From Oscillospiraceae bacterium (GTDB taxonomy: Bacteria; Bacillota; Clostridia; Oscillospirales; Oscillospiraceae), in the NCBI GenBank assembly GCA_017406005.1, contig JAFQZI010000106.1, positions 1-37,196 of the forward strand: 37,196 nt of DNA, in the 5' to 3' direction. Position numbers and translations under genes: made by a program. Positions within the stretch are counted from its first letter, which is position 1. Every line of letters begins with the position of its first letter. The notes under the pieces were generated by a model, which saw nothing but the letters and a program-made list of their open reading frames with translations, searched no databases and was not told the DNA's origin. Positions 1 to 7,682 of this stretch are shown here, in pieces.

Positions 1-1
1 G

Positions 2-598
2 AACTCCAAAGTAGATGCACTTCCCGGAATTACGGGCCTGAAAGTCGGCAAGTCTCTGGCGGAAAAGAAAGAAGAAATCGTTGCGCAGTCAATGGCAGGG
101 ATTGAGAATGTCCTTGCAGTGACCGGCATTTCTCCGGAGAAAGATTTTACCGGGGCGGCCGGCGGCCTGCTGTTCGGGCTGGAGCAGGTGTTTCCCCATA
201 TCCGGTATACGCTTGGCGGGCTTCATTTCAATCAGGTTCTCGGAATTGAAGAAAAAATCAGGGACAGTGATCTGGTAATTACCGGCGAAGGCCGTTATGA
301 CAATACTGCAGACGGGAAAGCGCCTGCTGTAATTGCCATGCTGGCAAAGGAATACGGAAAAAGAGCCGTGCTGGTCTGTGGCCAGATTGAGAAAAAAGCA
401 GTAAAAAGCTACAGAGGCGGAGTGATCCCCTGCGAGGAGGAACCTCAGTTCCGGGAGCAGGGAATAGAACAGGTTCTGACCTGCCAGGAATATTATGATA
501 CCGTTTCTCTGCCGGAAGCCTATGAGGACTGTATCCGGCTTTTCCGGGAGCAGACACCGCTTCTGATTGCCCGGCTATTCAGAAAGGTCGGCCTTTAG
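2..598 (+). CDS. Glycerate kinase, C-terminal part (gene cut by window start)
   Basis: The frame is open from base 2, so the gene begins before the window; the ATG at 92 is internal. The visible 198 residues match the C-terminal half of the GlxK/GarK-type glycerate kinase family: a glycine-rich FTGAAGGLLFGLE segment, then the family hallmark DLVITGEGRYD followed by GKAP and a strand ending in LVCGQI. The enzyme phosphorylates D-glycerate, normally to 2-phosphoglycerate, in the cytosol. The N-terminal half cannot be judged. The next gene starts 21 bases later on the same strand with no terminator between, so co-transcription is possible. Family assignment is firm; the exact product regiochemistry is inference. 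Confidence 0.88.
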   Translation, partial: NSKVDALPGITGLKVGKSLAEKKEEIVAQSMAGIENVLAVTGISPEKDFTGAAGGLLFGLEQVFPHIRYTLGGLHFNQVLGIEEKIRDSDLVITGEGRYDNTADGKAPAVIAMLAKEYGKRAVLVCGQIEKKAVKSYRGGVIPCEEEPQFREQGIEQVLTCQEYYDTVSLPEAYEDCIRLFREQTPLLIARLFRKVGL

Positions 599-619
599 GC
601 CGTCCGGAAAGGATACAAT

Positions 620-1417
620 ATGAATGATCTTGCGATCCGGATCCTGTCAGCACAGCCCGGAAAGACGCACCTGTTTTCTGTGGGACAGGCTGGTTTTATC
701 TTGAAAAGCAGATCCGGGCAGACTCTCGCCTGGGATTTGTACCTCTCAGAATGCGGGGAACGCCTGGAAGGACATATCGGTTTCAAGCGGCTGCTGCCGA
801 AGCTGCTCTATCCGGAGGAGCTGGTCTTTGATCTTGTCATTACGTCACATTTCCATTTTGACCATTTTGATCCGGATTCCATCCCTGCACTGCTGTCAAA
901 CGGACATACAAAACTGCTCGCCGCGGCAGACTGTGCCGGGCTTGTTAAGGATCTGCATTTGGAACAGGGCAACATCAGCTACGTGAGGCCGGGGGATGTG
1001 ATTGAGTCAGGTGACTTTTCGATCCGATTTGTCAACTGCGATCACGGAACCCTTGCACCGGAGGCAGTCGGCGCTGTGATCACGGTGGACGGCAAAAGAA
1101 TTTTCTTCGCCGGAGATACCTGCTTGAGGCTTGACAGAGCGGAAGAGATCCTCTCAGCAGGAGAGGTTGACATAATGATAGCGCCGATCAACGGTGCTTA
1201 CGGCAATCTAAATGAGGAAGATTGTGCCCGCCTCAGCAAGGCAATACATCCCCGCCTGACGATACCGTGCCATTACGGAATGTTTGCATCCCATGGCGGG
1301 GATCCGGGTGTCTTCCGCCGTTTTATGCAGGAAGAATGCCCGGAGAATGCGTATCTTCTGATGCGGATGGGTGAACAGTTTATAATACCGGAGGTATTCA
1401 ACCATGAAGCCGTTTGA
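620..1417 (+). CDS. MBL-fold metallo-hydrolase (UlaG-like)
   Basis: A 265-residue metallo-beta-lactamase-fold protein. The metal-binding motif H-x-H-x-D-H is seen at residues 77-82 (SHFHFDHFD), followed by further ligand candidates in VNCDHGT, the FAGDT segment and the late IPCHYGMF histidine. The length and the early single-domain layout resemble the UlaG/YtnP-like branch (lactonases and phosphodiester hydrolases), not beta-lactamases proper. The ATG at 620 has a GGAAAGG site just upstream. Its end overlaps the ATP-grasp gene by 14 bases, so the two are translationally coupled. The substrate is unknown; the setting in a polysaccharide locus suggests a sugar-related or lactone substrate, which is inference. 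Confidence 0.8.
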   Translation: MNDLAIRILSAQPGKTHLFSVGQAGFILKSRSGQTLAWDLYLSECGERLEGHIGFKRLLPKLLYPEELVFDLVITSHFHFDHFDPDSIPALLSNGHTKLLAAADCAGLVKDLHLEQGNISYVRPGDVIESGDFSIRFVNCDHGTLAPEAVGAVITVDGKRIFFAGDTCLRLDRAEEILSAGEVDIMIAPINGAYGNLNEEDCARLSKAIHPRLTIPCHYGMFASHGGDPGVFRRFMQEECPENAYLLMRMGEQFIIPEVFNHEAV

Positions 1418-2675
1418 GGGAAAGAAACTACTGTTTTTGGGCGGTAATACGGAAACCGTCCCTCTTGTCAAAATTGCTAATGAACTTGGTGCGGTAACGG
1501 TTGTTTCCAGTTCCAACCCGGAATCAATGGCAAAAGCCTGTGCTGCCGTCAAGTATGATACGGATGCTACAGATATCGCTGCAATGGTGGCGATAGCCAG
1601 AGAAGAGAAGGTTGCGGGAGTTCTGCCCGGGACGGATGATATCTTTGTTCCTGCGTACTGCAAGGTTTGCGATGTGCTCGGTTTGCCGTGCTATGCCAAC
1701 GAGGAAGTCATCGAAGTGTTCGGCTATAAGGACATTTTCAAGGCAACCTGCGAACGATACGGCATTCACGGAGTTCCGGAGTACTATCTGGATGCATCCA
1801 TGAATCCGCGGGATCTGGCAAGGATCCAATATCCTGTTATGGTAAAACCGGTCGATTGCTATTCCGGCATCGGGATGACTGCATGCTGCTCAGAAGCAGA
1901 GCTGCGGCCGGCAGTGGAAAAAGCCATAGCGGCATCAAAGTCGGGCCGGTTTATTGTGGAAAAACTCATGGACTGCGACGATGTCGGCCTGTATTATACC
2001 TTTAAGGACGGTGTTTGCAGCCTTTCGTGTATTTACGATCGCTATACAGGAAAAGAGCGGGTTGCCTTGGGAAATGTTTATCCGTCCAGACATATGGATC
2101 ATTATTATGAGAGAATGCATGACAATGCTCTCCGTTTGTTTAAGGCCATGGGGATCAAAAACGGGGTTCTCCTTGTCCAGGCTTTTTATGAAGATGAAGA
2201 ATTCTACGTTTATGACACAGGCTTCCGCCTTCAGGGGGAGGCATCCAATCTCCTGATCGAGAAGCTGTGCGGCTATGACCAGAGAAAACTGCTGATTTCC
2301 TTTGCATTGACCGGTTCGGAAGGTGAGCTGGATCTCGCTTCTGCAGACAATCCGCGCTTCAACGGCCACTATGCTGCATCCGTCTGGTTCCTCCTGGAAG
2401 AAGGGACAGTCGGGAAAATCGAAGGGATTGAAAGTGCAAAAGATGACAGCCGAGTCATTGCGCTGGTTCAGAGGCTCTTTGAAGGAGACGAGATTTTACC
2501 TTCCTGGATCGGAACGGAACAGCAGGTAATGCTGCGGCTCTTCCTCGTGTGCGGCACAAAACAGGAACTGGCAGAGGCGGTTGCTGAATATCAGGCAAAG
2601 ATCAAAGCTTTCAACATGCAAGGGGAAAATATGCTCGTTGCAGGCTTTGACGCTGCGGCTGCGCTGGAGGTTTGA
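1404..2675 (+). CDS. ATP-grasp domain ligase
   Basis: A 423-residue protein with the carbamoyl-phosphate-synthase-like ATP-grasp layout. It has an N-terminal pre-ATP-grasp Rossmann-like region (LLFLGGNTE, then GVLPGTDD), an ATP-binding segment with YPVMVKPVDCYSGIG around residues 140-155, and a catalytic-loop-like stretch GFRLQGEASN around residue 275, where acidic and Asn residues normally bind magnesium. Such enzymes join a carboxylate to an amine or other nucleophile through an acyl-phosphate. The start lies inside the upstream hydrolase gene, and the next gene (SDR) begins one base after its stop. In surface glycan loci such ligases often make an amide or amino-acid decoration; that role here is inference. 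Confidence 0.82.
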   Translation: MKPFEGKKLLFLGGNTETVPLVKIANELGAVTVVSSSNPESMAKACAAVKYDTDATDIAAMVAIAREEKVAGVLPGTDDIFVPAYCKVCDVLGLPCYANEEVIEVFGYKDIFKATCERYGIHGVPEYYLDASMNPRDLARIQYPVMVKPVDCYSGIGMTACCSEAELRPAVEKAIAASKSGRFIVEKLMDCDDVGLYYTFKDGVCSLSCIYDRYTGKERVALGNVYPSRHMDHYYERMHDNALRLFKAMGIKNGVLLVQAFYEDEEFYVYDTGFRLQGEASNLLIEKLCGYDQRKLLISFALTGSEGELDLASADNPRFNGHYAASVWFLLEEGTVGKIEGIESAKDDSRVIALVQRLFEGDEILPSWIGTEQQVMLRLFLVCGTKQELAEAVAEYQAKIKAFNMQGENMLVAGFDAAAALEV

Positions 2676-2676
2676 T

Positions 2677-3465
2677 ATGGCAGAAAAAAGGCTTGAAGGA
2701 AAGGTCATTGTTATTTCCGGAGGGACATCAGGCGTTGGGAAAACGGCAGCAGAAGAATTTGCTGCTCAGGGTGCTAAAATTGTGATCGGCGGGCGCAATG
2801 AAGAAGCTGCACTGCGCTCTCTCCGGACGATTCGCACCTATGGTTCGGAAGGAATCTTTGTCCATACCGAGCTGACGAATGTTGAAGACTGCAAAAAGCT
2901 CTTCGATGAAGCAGTATCTGAGTACGGCAAAATAGACGGATTTTTCAATTATGCCGGTGTGACCCCGGTTTCTCCGTTGGATACCTGTGACCAGGAGACC
3001 TTTGACAAGGTAATGGATGTCAACTTCCGTGCGGCATTTTTCTGCTGCCAGAATGCTGTCAACCACATGCGGGAAACGGGCGGAGGGACAATTGTTCTGA
3101 CCGGTTCTCCCCATGCCTGGGGCGGAGAAAAAGACCGCGCAGCCTATGCCTGCTCCAAGGGCGTGCTGCTTACCCTGATGGATCATATCTCCAAGAATTA
3201 TGGGGAAGACAGGATCCGCTGCAACTATCTTACCCTCGGCTGGACTCCTACCGAAGGTGAAGTCCGGCTTCGCGAATCCCAGGGTTCGTCTGAGGCTGAG
3301 CTCCGCAGGGAGGCAGCCAAGGTGATCCCCTTCGGCAGAATGAATGAACGCAGTGACTATATCGGCGCTCTGGTTTATCTGATGAGTGACGAATCCTATA
3401 TGCTTTCGGGGAGTATCTTCCGATGCACAGGCGGTTGGTATATCGGCACCTCCATGCAGCAGTGA
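2677..3465 (+). CDS. Short-chain dehydrogenase/reductase (SDR)
   Basis: A classical SDR of 262 residues. The ATG at 2677 is chosen because CTGGAGG lies just before it and it directly follows the ATP-grasp stop; the open frame extends further back only as overlap. Visible motifs are the nucleotide-binding GGTSGVG near residue 15, a variant NYAG where most SDRs have NNAG, a catalytic serine in LTGSPHAWGG and the active-site YACSK (Y-x3-K). The C-terminal FRCTGGWYIG matches the usual end of the fold. It should oxidise or reduce a sugar or polyketide-like hydroxyl/ketone with NAD(P). It is the third gene of the coupled hydrolase/ligase/SDR set, so all three may act on one precursor. Confidence 0.9.
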   Translation: MAEKRLEGKVIVISGGTSGVGKTAAEEFAAQGAKIVIGGRNEEAALRSLRTIRTYGSEGIFVHTELTNVEDCKKLFDEAVSEYGKIDGFFNYAGVTPVSPLDTCDQETFDKVMDVNFRAAFFCCQNAVNHMRETGGGTIVLTGSPHAWGGEKDRAAYACSKGVLLTLMDHISKNYGEDRIRCNYLTLGWTPTEGEVRLRESQGSSEAELRREAAKVIPFGRMNERSDYIGALVYLMSDESYMLSGSIFRCTGGWYIGTSMQQ

Positions 3466-3493
3466 AAACAATTGACAGAGAGGAGAGAACTAC

Positions 3494-4522
3494 ATGAATC
3501 GGGTTCCCTTAAGTGTTGTCATCCCGGTCTATAATGCAGAAGATTATCTTCAGATGAGCGTCGGGGCAATTCTTTCGCAGACCTATCGTAACTTTGAGCT
3601 GATTCTCGTGGATGACGGATCCACTGACAAAAGCGGGGAAATCTGCGAGGAATTTGCGAAGAACGACAACCGGGTCATAGTGTATCATAAGCCAAACGGC
3701 GGGCATTCCTCTGCGGTGAACTACGGGTTGGAACGCATGTCAGGGGAGTTTGTGATGATCTGCGACACGGATGATTATTACGAGCAGGATGCATTTGAGA
3801 TTGCAGTAAACCGGATGGAAGCCTCTCCCGATTGTGACACGATTATTTTCGCCATCTACCGCCCGGACAAGGAACCGATAGAGGATCCGGCCTCCCGTGT
3901 TACTTTCGAGAAGCGCACGATCGACAAATGCCTGCTGTCCGGTCAGACGTATGAATACTGCGATATTGGATTTCATATTGAATCGACCTGGGCGAAAATT
4001 ATGAGAGCGGATGTGATCCGGGAGCACTGCGTCCGCATGCCGGAGCATCTTTTCCTGGATGAGGATGCGGTTTACTGCCTGCATCTTTTCCAGCACTGCA
4101 GGAAGGTGGCTTTTGACAGCCATCATATCTATCATTATGAAATCCGTTACGATTCCTTCTGCCATAAGTATTCCGACGTGGCAGTAAAGATGCTTCCGCT
4201 GATTCTGCAGGAACAGGAACGCTATCTCGAGAGCTATCATCCGAACGATGCGGAATACAGTGCTGCAAATGATCTTGCAGTTTTTTCCTGGTTTAACGAG
4301 GCAGAAGAGCATTATTTCTTTAATGAGCAGAATCCGCATTCCGAGAAAGAAACTTACCGGGAGTATAAGCAGCTGCTGCAGGATCCGACTGTCAGCAGGC
4401 ATGTCAGCAGGATCAAAGCGGGCAAAGGGGATTCTTTGATGCGCAGATTCCGCCTGGCACTTTACAAGCACCCGACTTACCCGATGTTCCGGCTCTATTA
4501 TCGGGCAAAGAAACAGAAATGA
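3494..4522 (+). CDS. GT2 family glycosyltransferase (EpsJ-like)
   Basis: A 342-residue GT-A fold glycosyltransferase of family 2. The N-terminus has the typical SVVIPVYNAEDYL start, then ILVDDGSTDKSG, HKPNGGHSSAVNYG and a DXD-type metal site in CDTDDYY near residues 92-98. The region after residue 230 is less conserved and probably carries acceptor specificity. No membrane segments are evident, so it works on a lipid-linked acceptor at the cytosolic membrane face. A GAGAGGAG ribosome site precedes the ATG. It ends in an ATGA overlap with the epimerase gene, indicating an operon. The donor sugar cannot be read from the sequence. Confidence 0.93.
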   Translation: MNRVPLSVVIPVYNAEDYLQMSVGAILSQTYRNFELILVDDGSTDKSGEICEEFAKNDNRVIVYHKPNGGHSSAVNYGLERMSGEFVMICDTDDYYEQDAFEIAVNRMEASPDCDTIIFAIYRPDKEPIEDPASRVTFEKRTIDKCLLSGQTYEYCDIGFHIESTWAKIMRADVIREHCVRMPEHLFLDEDAVYCLHLFQHCRKVAFDSHHIYHYEIRYDSFCHKYSDVAVKMLPLILQEQERYLESYHPNDAEYSAANDLAVFSWFNEAEEHYFFNEQNPHSEKETYREYKQLLQDPTVSRHVSRIKAGKGDSLMRRFRLALYKHPTYPMFRLYYRAKKQK

Positions 4523-5394
4523 AAAAGCGCATTTTAGTTACGGGTGTTAACAGCTATATTGGCAATGCTTTTCGCAGCTATATGGAACAGTTTCCGGAAG
4601 AAGCTGCGGTGGAGGGAATTTCTGTCCGGAATGATGCATGGAAAACACTGGATTTTTCCGGATATGACTGTGTTTTTGATGTAGCAGGTATTGCCCATGC
4701 GGATACCGGCCATGTTTCGGAAGAGGTTAAGAAACAGTATTATGCCGTCAACTGTGATCTTACCGTTGCTCTTGCAAAAAAAGCAAAAGAGGCGGGAGTG
4801 AGACAGTTCGTCTTCATGAGTTCTGCGATCGTTTATGGAGATTCCGCTCCGATCGGTTTTCAGAGGGTGATTACCCGGGAAACGCCTCCTGCACCGGCTG
4901 ACTTTTACGGAGACAGCAAGCTGCAGGCGGAAAAGGGAATTTTGCCTCTCGGAGATGAACATTTTAAAATCACTATTCTGCGGCCACCGATGATTTACGG
5001 GAAAAACAGCAAAGGGAATTATCCCGTCCTTTCAAAAATGGCGCAGAGTCTTCCGGTTTTCCCTAAAGTAGAGAATCAGCGATCGATGCTTTACATCGGC
5101 AATCTTGTGGAATTTGTTCGCCTGATCATTAAAAATGAAGAAGAAGGATTCTTCTTTCCTCAGAATGAACAGTACAGTAACACTTCACAGCTTGTGCAGA
5201 TGATTGCTGAAGCACATGGAAAGCACGTTATTCTCGTCGGCGGATGTACCGGGCCCCTCAGAGTCCTCAGCCAGGCGACGGGGCTTGTCAATAAAGCCTT
5301 TGGAAGCCTTGCCTATGATATGTCTATGAGCGAATACAAAGAAAATTACCGGAAGTATTCCCTGGAGGAATCCATCCGGCTGACAGAAGGATGA
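4519..5394 (+). CDS. NAD-dependent epimerase/dehydratase
   Basis: An extended SDR of 291 residues. It shows the nucleotide-binding VTGVNSYIG near the N-terminus, DVAGIAHAD where related enzymes have D(V/L)A, a serine in MSSAIVYGDS, and the catalytic YGDSK (Y-x3-K) around residue 134. The closest relatives by motif are UDP-sugar 4-epimerases/reductases of O-antigen loci (WbpV/WbpK-like). It probably makes a nucleotide sugar or a reduced deoxysugar for the neighbouring glycosyltransferases. It overlaps the gene before it and the gene after it by 4 bases each (ATGA), so all three are translated together. Confidence 0.9.
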   Translation: MKKRILVTGVNSYIGNAFRSYMEQFPEEAAVEGISVRNDAWKTLDFSGYDCVFDVAGIAHADTGHVSEEVKKQYYAVNCDLTVALAKKAKEAGVRQFVFMSSAIVYGDSAPIGFQRVITRETPPAPADFYGDSKLQAEKGILPLGDEHFKITILRPPMIYGKNSKGNYPVLSKMAQSLPVFPKVENQRSMLYIGNLVEFVRLIIKNEEEGFFFPQNEQYSNTSQLVQMIAEAHGKHVILVGGCTGPLRVLSQATGLVNKAFGSLAYDMSMSEYKENYRKYSLEESIRLTEG

Positions 5395-6137
5395 GGCCAA
5401 TGCTTGTCAGTGTGATAACCATATGCTTTAACAGCGAAGCTGTCATCAGAAAAACCATAGAATCCGTCCTGAATCAGACGTACGGTGAGATAGAATATTT
5501 AATCATCGATGGCGCATCCAAAGACCGCACGATTGCCATCGCCGAAGAATATACCGAACGTTTTAAAGAAAAAGGCTATGTCTATCGGATCTCCAGCGAA
5601 CCGGACCAGGGAATCTATGACGCGATGAACAAGGGGATCCGGCAGGCTTCCGGCAAGCTCATCGGCATGATCAATTCGGGTGACTGGTATGAACCGGATG
5701 CTGTCGAAACTGCGGTAAAGGCTTATGAAGAAGACCCCTATGATCTGTTCTATGCGGATATCAATCTGATCAGGGAAAACGGAAGCATAATGGTCAAGCA
5801 TTCAAAGATGGACCGTTTCCCGACTTCCCGGCACTGGAACCATCCGACGATGTTTGTGACCAGTGAAACATATCGGGAGCTTGGCCTTTATCGGAATGAA
5901 GGCATCCATGATGATTTTGAATTTCTGCTCCGGGCACGCAGAGCGGGGAAAAAAGTCACGATCGTCAACAAGACAATCGCGAACTTTGTCACGGGTGGTG
6001 CAAGCAATGCAAAGTCTTTCGCAAAATGCAAAAAGCGCTGCCTCGACCGATATCGGGATTACCGGATCAACGGATATTCCCGCCTGGCAATCGTTGAATG
6101 TGTTGCCATTGAAGCGGCAAAATTCATCCTTTCCTGA
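5391..6137 (+). CDS. GT2 family glycosyltransferase (WcaE-like)
   Basis: A compact 248-residue family 2 glycosyltransferase. It begins SVITICFNSEAVI, then YLIIDGASKDRT and SEPDQGIYDAMNKGI, and has INSGDWYEPDA in place of a plain DXD; this NSGDW variant is typical of the WcaE-like colanic-acid-type subgroup. HWNHPTMF and the late HDDFEFLLRA are further marks of that subgroup. An alternative ATG four codons in (MLVSV) is possible, but the first ATG gives the ATGA overlap with the epimerase. It is cytosolic or peripheral to the membrane and adds one sugar to a lipid-linked oligosaccharide. Donor unknown. Confidence 0.93.
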   Translation: MRPMLVSVITICFNSEAVIRKTIESVLNQTYGEIEYLIIDGASKDRTIAIAEEYTERFKEKGYVYRISSEPDQGIYDAMNKGIRQASGKLIGMINSGDWYEPDAVETAVKAYEEDPYDLFYADINLIRENGSIMVKHSKMDRFPTSRHWNHPTMFVTSETYRELGLYRNEGIHDDFEFLLRARRAGKKVTIVNKTIANFVTGGASNAKSFAKCKKRCLDRYRDYRINGYSRLAIVECVAIEAAKFILS

Positions 6138-6151
6138 AGGAGGAAGGTCGG

Positions 6152-6727
6152 ATGTTTAAATTTAACACCTGGCTGGAAAGACCGTTCTTTAAACTGAACG
6201 GAGTCAAGATCGGGAAAAACGTAAAGCTGATCGGCTGGCCGTGCATTTTCCGGTTTCCCGGTTCTGCAATAGAAATTGGGGATGACTGCCTGATCCGCAG
6301 CAATTTCTGGTCCAATCTGATCGGGCTGTATCAGCGCACGATCATTATTGCAAAACGCGGAGGCGTTATACGCATCGGGAAGAATGTCGGAATTTCCGGT
6401 TCTACTGTCTATGCGTGGAACAGTATCGAAATCGGAGACAACACACTGATCGGAGCCAACTGCAAGATCCTTGATTCCGATCTGCACCCGATTGACGCAG
6501 AGGCGCGCAATATCAATAACTGGGACGAAGTAAAAACAGCGCCGATCGTGATCGGTAAAAACTGTTTCATCGGCTGTAATTCTTTAATCCTGAAAGGTGT
6601 TCATCTGGGGGACGGCTGTGTGATCGGCGCGGGGAGCGTGGTGACAAAGGATATCCCGCCGGCCTGCGTTGCAGCCGGAAATCCCGCAAAAGTGATCAGG
6701 AAACTCCCAGGAGTGGCAAACAAATGA
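6152..6727 (+). CDS. Hexapeptide-repeat (LbH) O-acetyltransferase
   Basis: A 191-residue left-handed beta-helix acyltransferase. Repeated hexads of the [LIV]-G-x4 type run through the middle and C-terminal part (IGKNVGISG, IEIGDNTLIGANCKI, IVIGKNCFIGCNSLI), and the end has the standard GAGSVVTKDIP and NPAKVIRK signature. The HPID segment after SDL contains the catalytic-type histidine of the WcaF/maltose-acetyltransferase group. It would use acetyl-CoA to O-acetylate a sugar during polysaccharide assembly. An AGGAGG site precedes the ATG, and the gene overlaps the next by 4 bases. Acceptor is unknown. Confidence 0.92.
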   Translation: MFKFNTWLERPFFKLNGVKIGKNVKLIGWPCIFRFPGSAIEIGDDCLIRSNFWSNLIGLYQRTIIIAKRGGVIRIGKNVGISGSTVYAWNSIEIGDNTLIGANCKILDSDLHPIDAEARNINNWDEVKTAPIVIGKNCFIGCNSLILKGVHLGDGCVIGAGSVVTKDIPPACVAAGNPAKVIRKLPGVANK

Positions 6728-7677
6728 AGCACTTGTTAAAAGCTATTGCATTTGTATTGGTGTTTGTCTTCGCCTTTTTTCTAGTAGTTTATTCTGTCCC
6801 CGATCAGTTTGAGCAGGCTTATCAGAGGGCAATTGTTCGTCAGTATGATTATTACAGGACGATCAAAGGTCACAAGATTGTCTTTATCGGAGAATCCGGG
6901 CTTTCTTTCGGACTGAATCTTGATTATATGGAGGAATTATCCGGTCTTCCATGTGCTATTCTGGGAAACCATTATGGGGAAGGGCTTCTTTTTCAATTAA
7001 ACATGGCAAAATCAAATCTGAAGCCTGGAGATACTGCAGTTATTGTTTACACAAATTACACGATGCCTCCTGGTGAGGCAGAACTGCTTCTTTCTGGGAT
7101 CGGGAAAAGGATTGACTTGTATCGTTTTTTCCCAAAAGAGCTGATGGGAAAAATCATTTTTGGATTTCCTTCCTATTTCAGAAAGAATCTGGATTATTGG
7201 AGGAAATGGGGGTATCATCCTCTAAGCCCATACTTTCTCCCTTCCTATGATGAAAGAGGAAATATGATTCTGCCCAGAGAGGAATGTCTCCTTCCTGAAG
7301 ATTATACACAAGAAGCTGGAGATCATTTCGGATGGGCGGATTTCTGGGTCCAGAAGAGAGATATCGAGCCCGATTTTGTGAATAGTCTGAATAAATTTGT
7401 GTACTGGTGCCGCAGGAGAGATGTAAAAGTTCTTTTTACAATTCCGTGCTATTACGAAAAGGCGATCCCTGACGGATATGATGAAATGATTATGGAAGAA
7501 TTTGACAACGCCCTAAGAGTAGCACTGGATGGGGAATTGATCTCTCATAGCAGGGACTATATTTTCCCACGGGAGTATATGTATGATACTGCGGCACACT
7601 GCAACACGATTGGTGCGAATCACAGGACAGAACTGTTGTATAGAGACCTTTCTCCATATATGGCAACGAAGGAGTAA
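6724..7677 (+). CDS. Membrane-anchored SGNH/DltD-like protein
   Basis: A 317-residue protein with an N-terminal hydrophobic segment (about residues 4-24) that reads as a signal anchor, leaving the rest outside the cell. VFIGESGLSFGL near residue 58 looks like SGNH block I (Gly-x-Ser). Near the C-terminus, D288-x3-H292 within DTAAHCNTIGANHRT looks like the catalytic Asp/His block; the spacing is one residue longer than the classical D-x2-H. Proteins of this kind (DltD, AlgJ, AlgX) partner MBOAT O-acyltransferases and finish acyl transfer to an extracellular polymer. The MBOAT gene four genes downstream supports this role. The DNA is visibly more AT-rich than the genes before it. Family assignment is from motifs only. 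Confidence 0.62.
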   Translation: MKHLLKAIAFVLVFVFAFFLVVYSVPDQFEQAYQRAIVRQYDYYRTIKGHKIVFIGESGLSFGLNLDYMEELSGLPCAILGNHYGEGLLFQLNMAKSNLKPGDTAVIVYTNYTMPPGEAELLLSGIGKRIDLYRFFPKELMGKIIFGFPSYFRKNLDYWRKWGYHPLSPYFLPSYDERGNMILPREECLLPEDYTQEAGDHFGWADFWVQKRDIEPDFVNSLNKFVYWCRRRDVKVLFTIPCYYEKAIPDGYDEMIMEEFDNALRVALDGELISHSRDYIFPREYMYDTAAHCNTIGANHRTELLYRDLSPYMATKE

Positions 7678-7682
7678 CTCAA

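Noticed and set aside
2728-3471. 247-residue minus-strand open frame
   Set aside because: It is antisense to a clear SDR gene with intact motifs and has no ribosome site or family resemblance.
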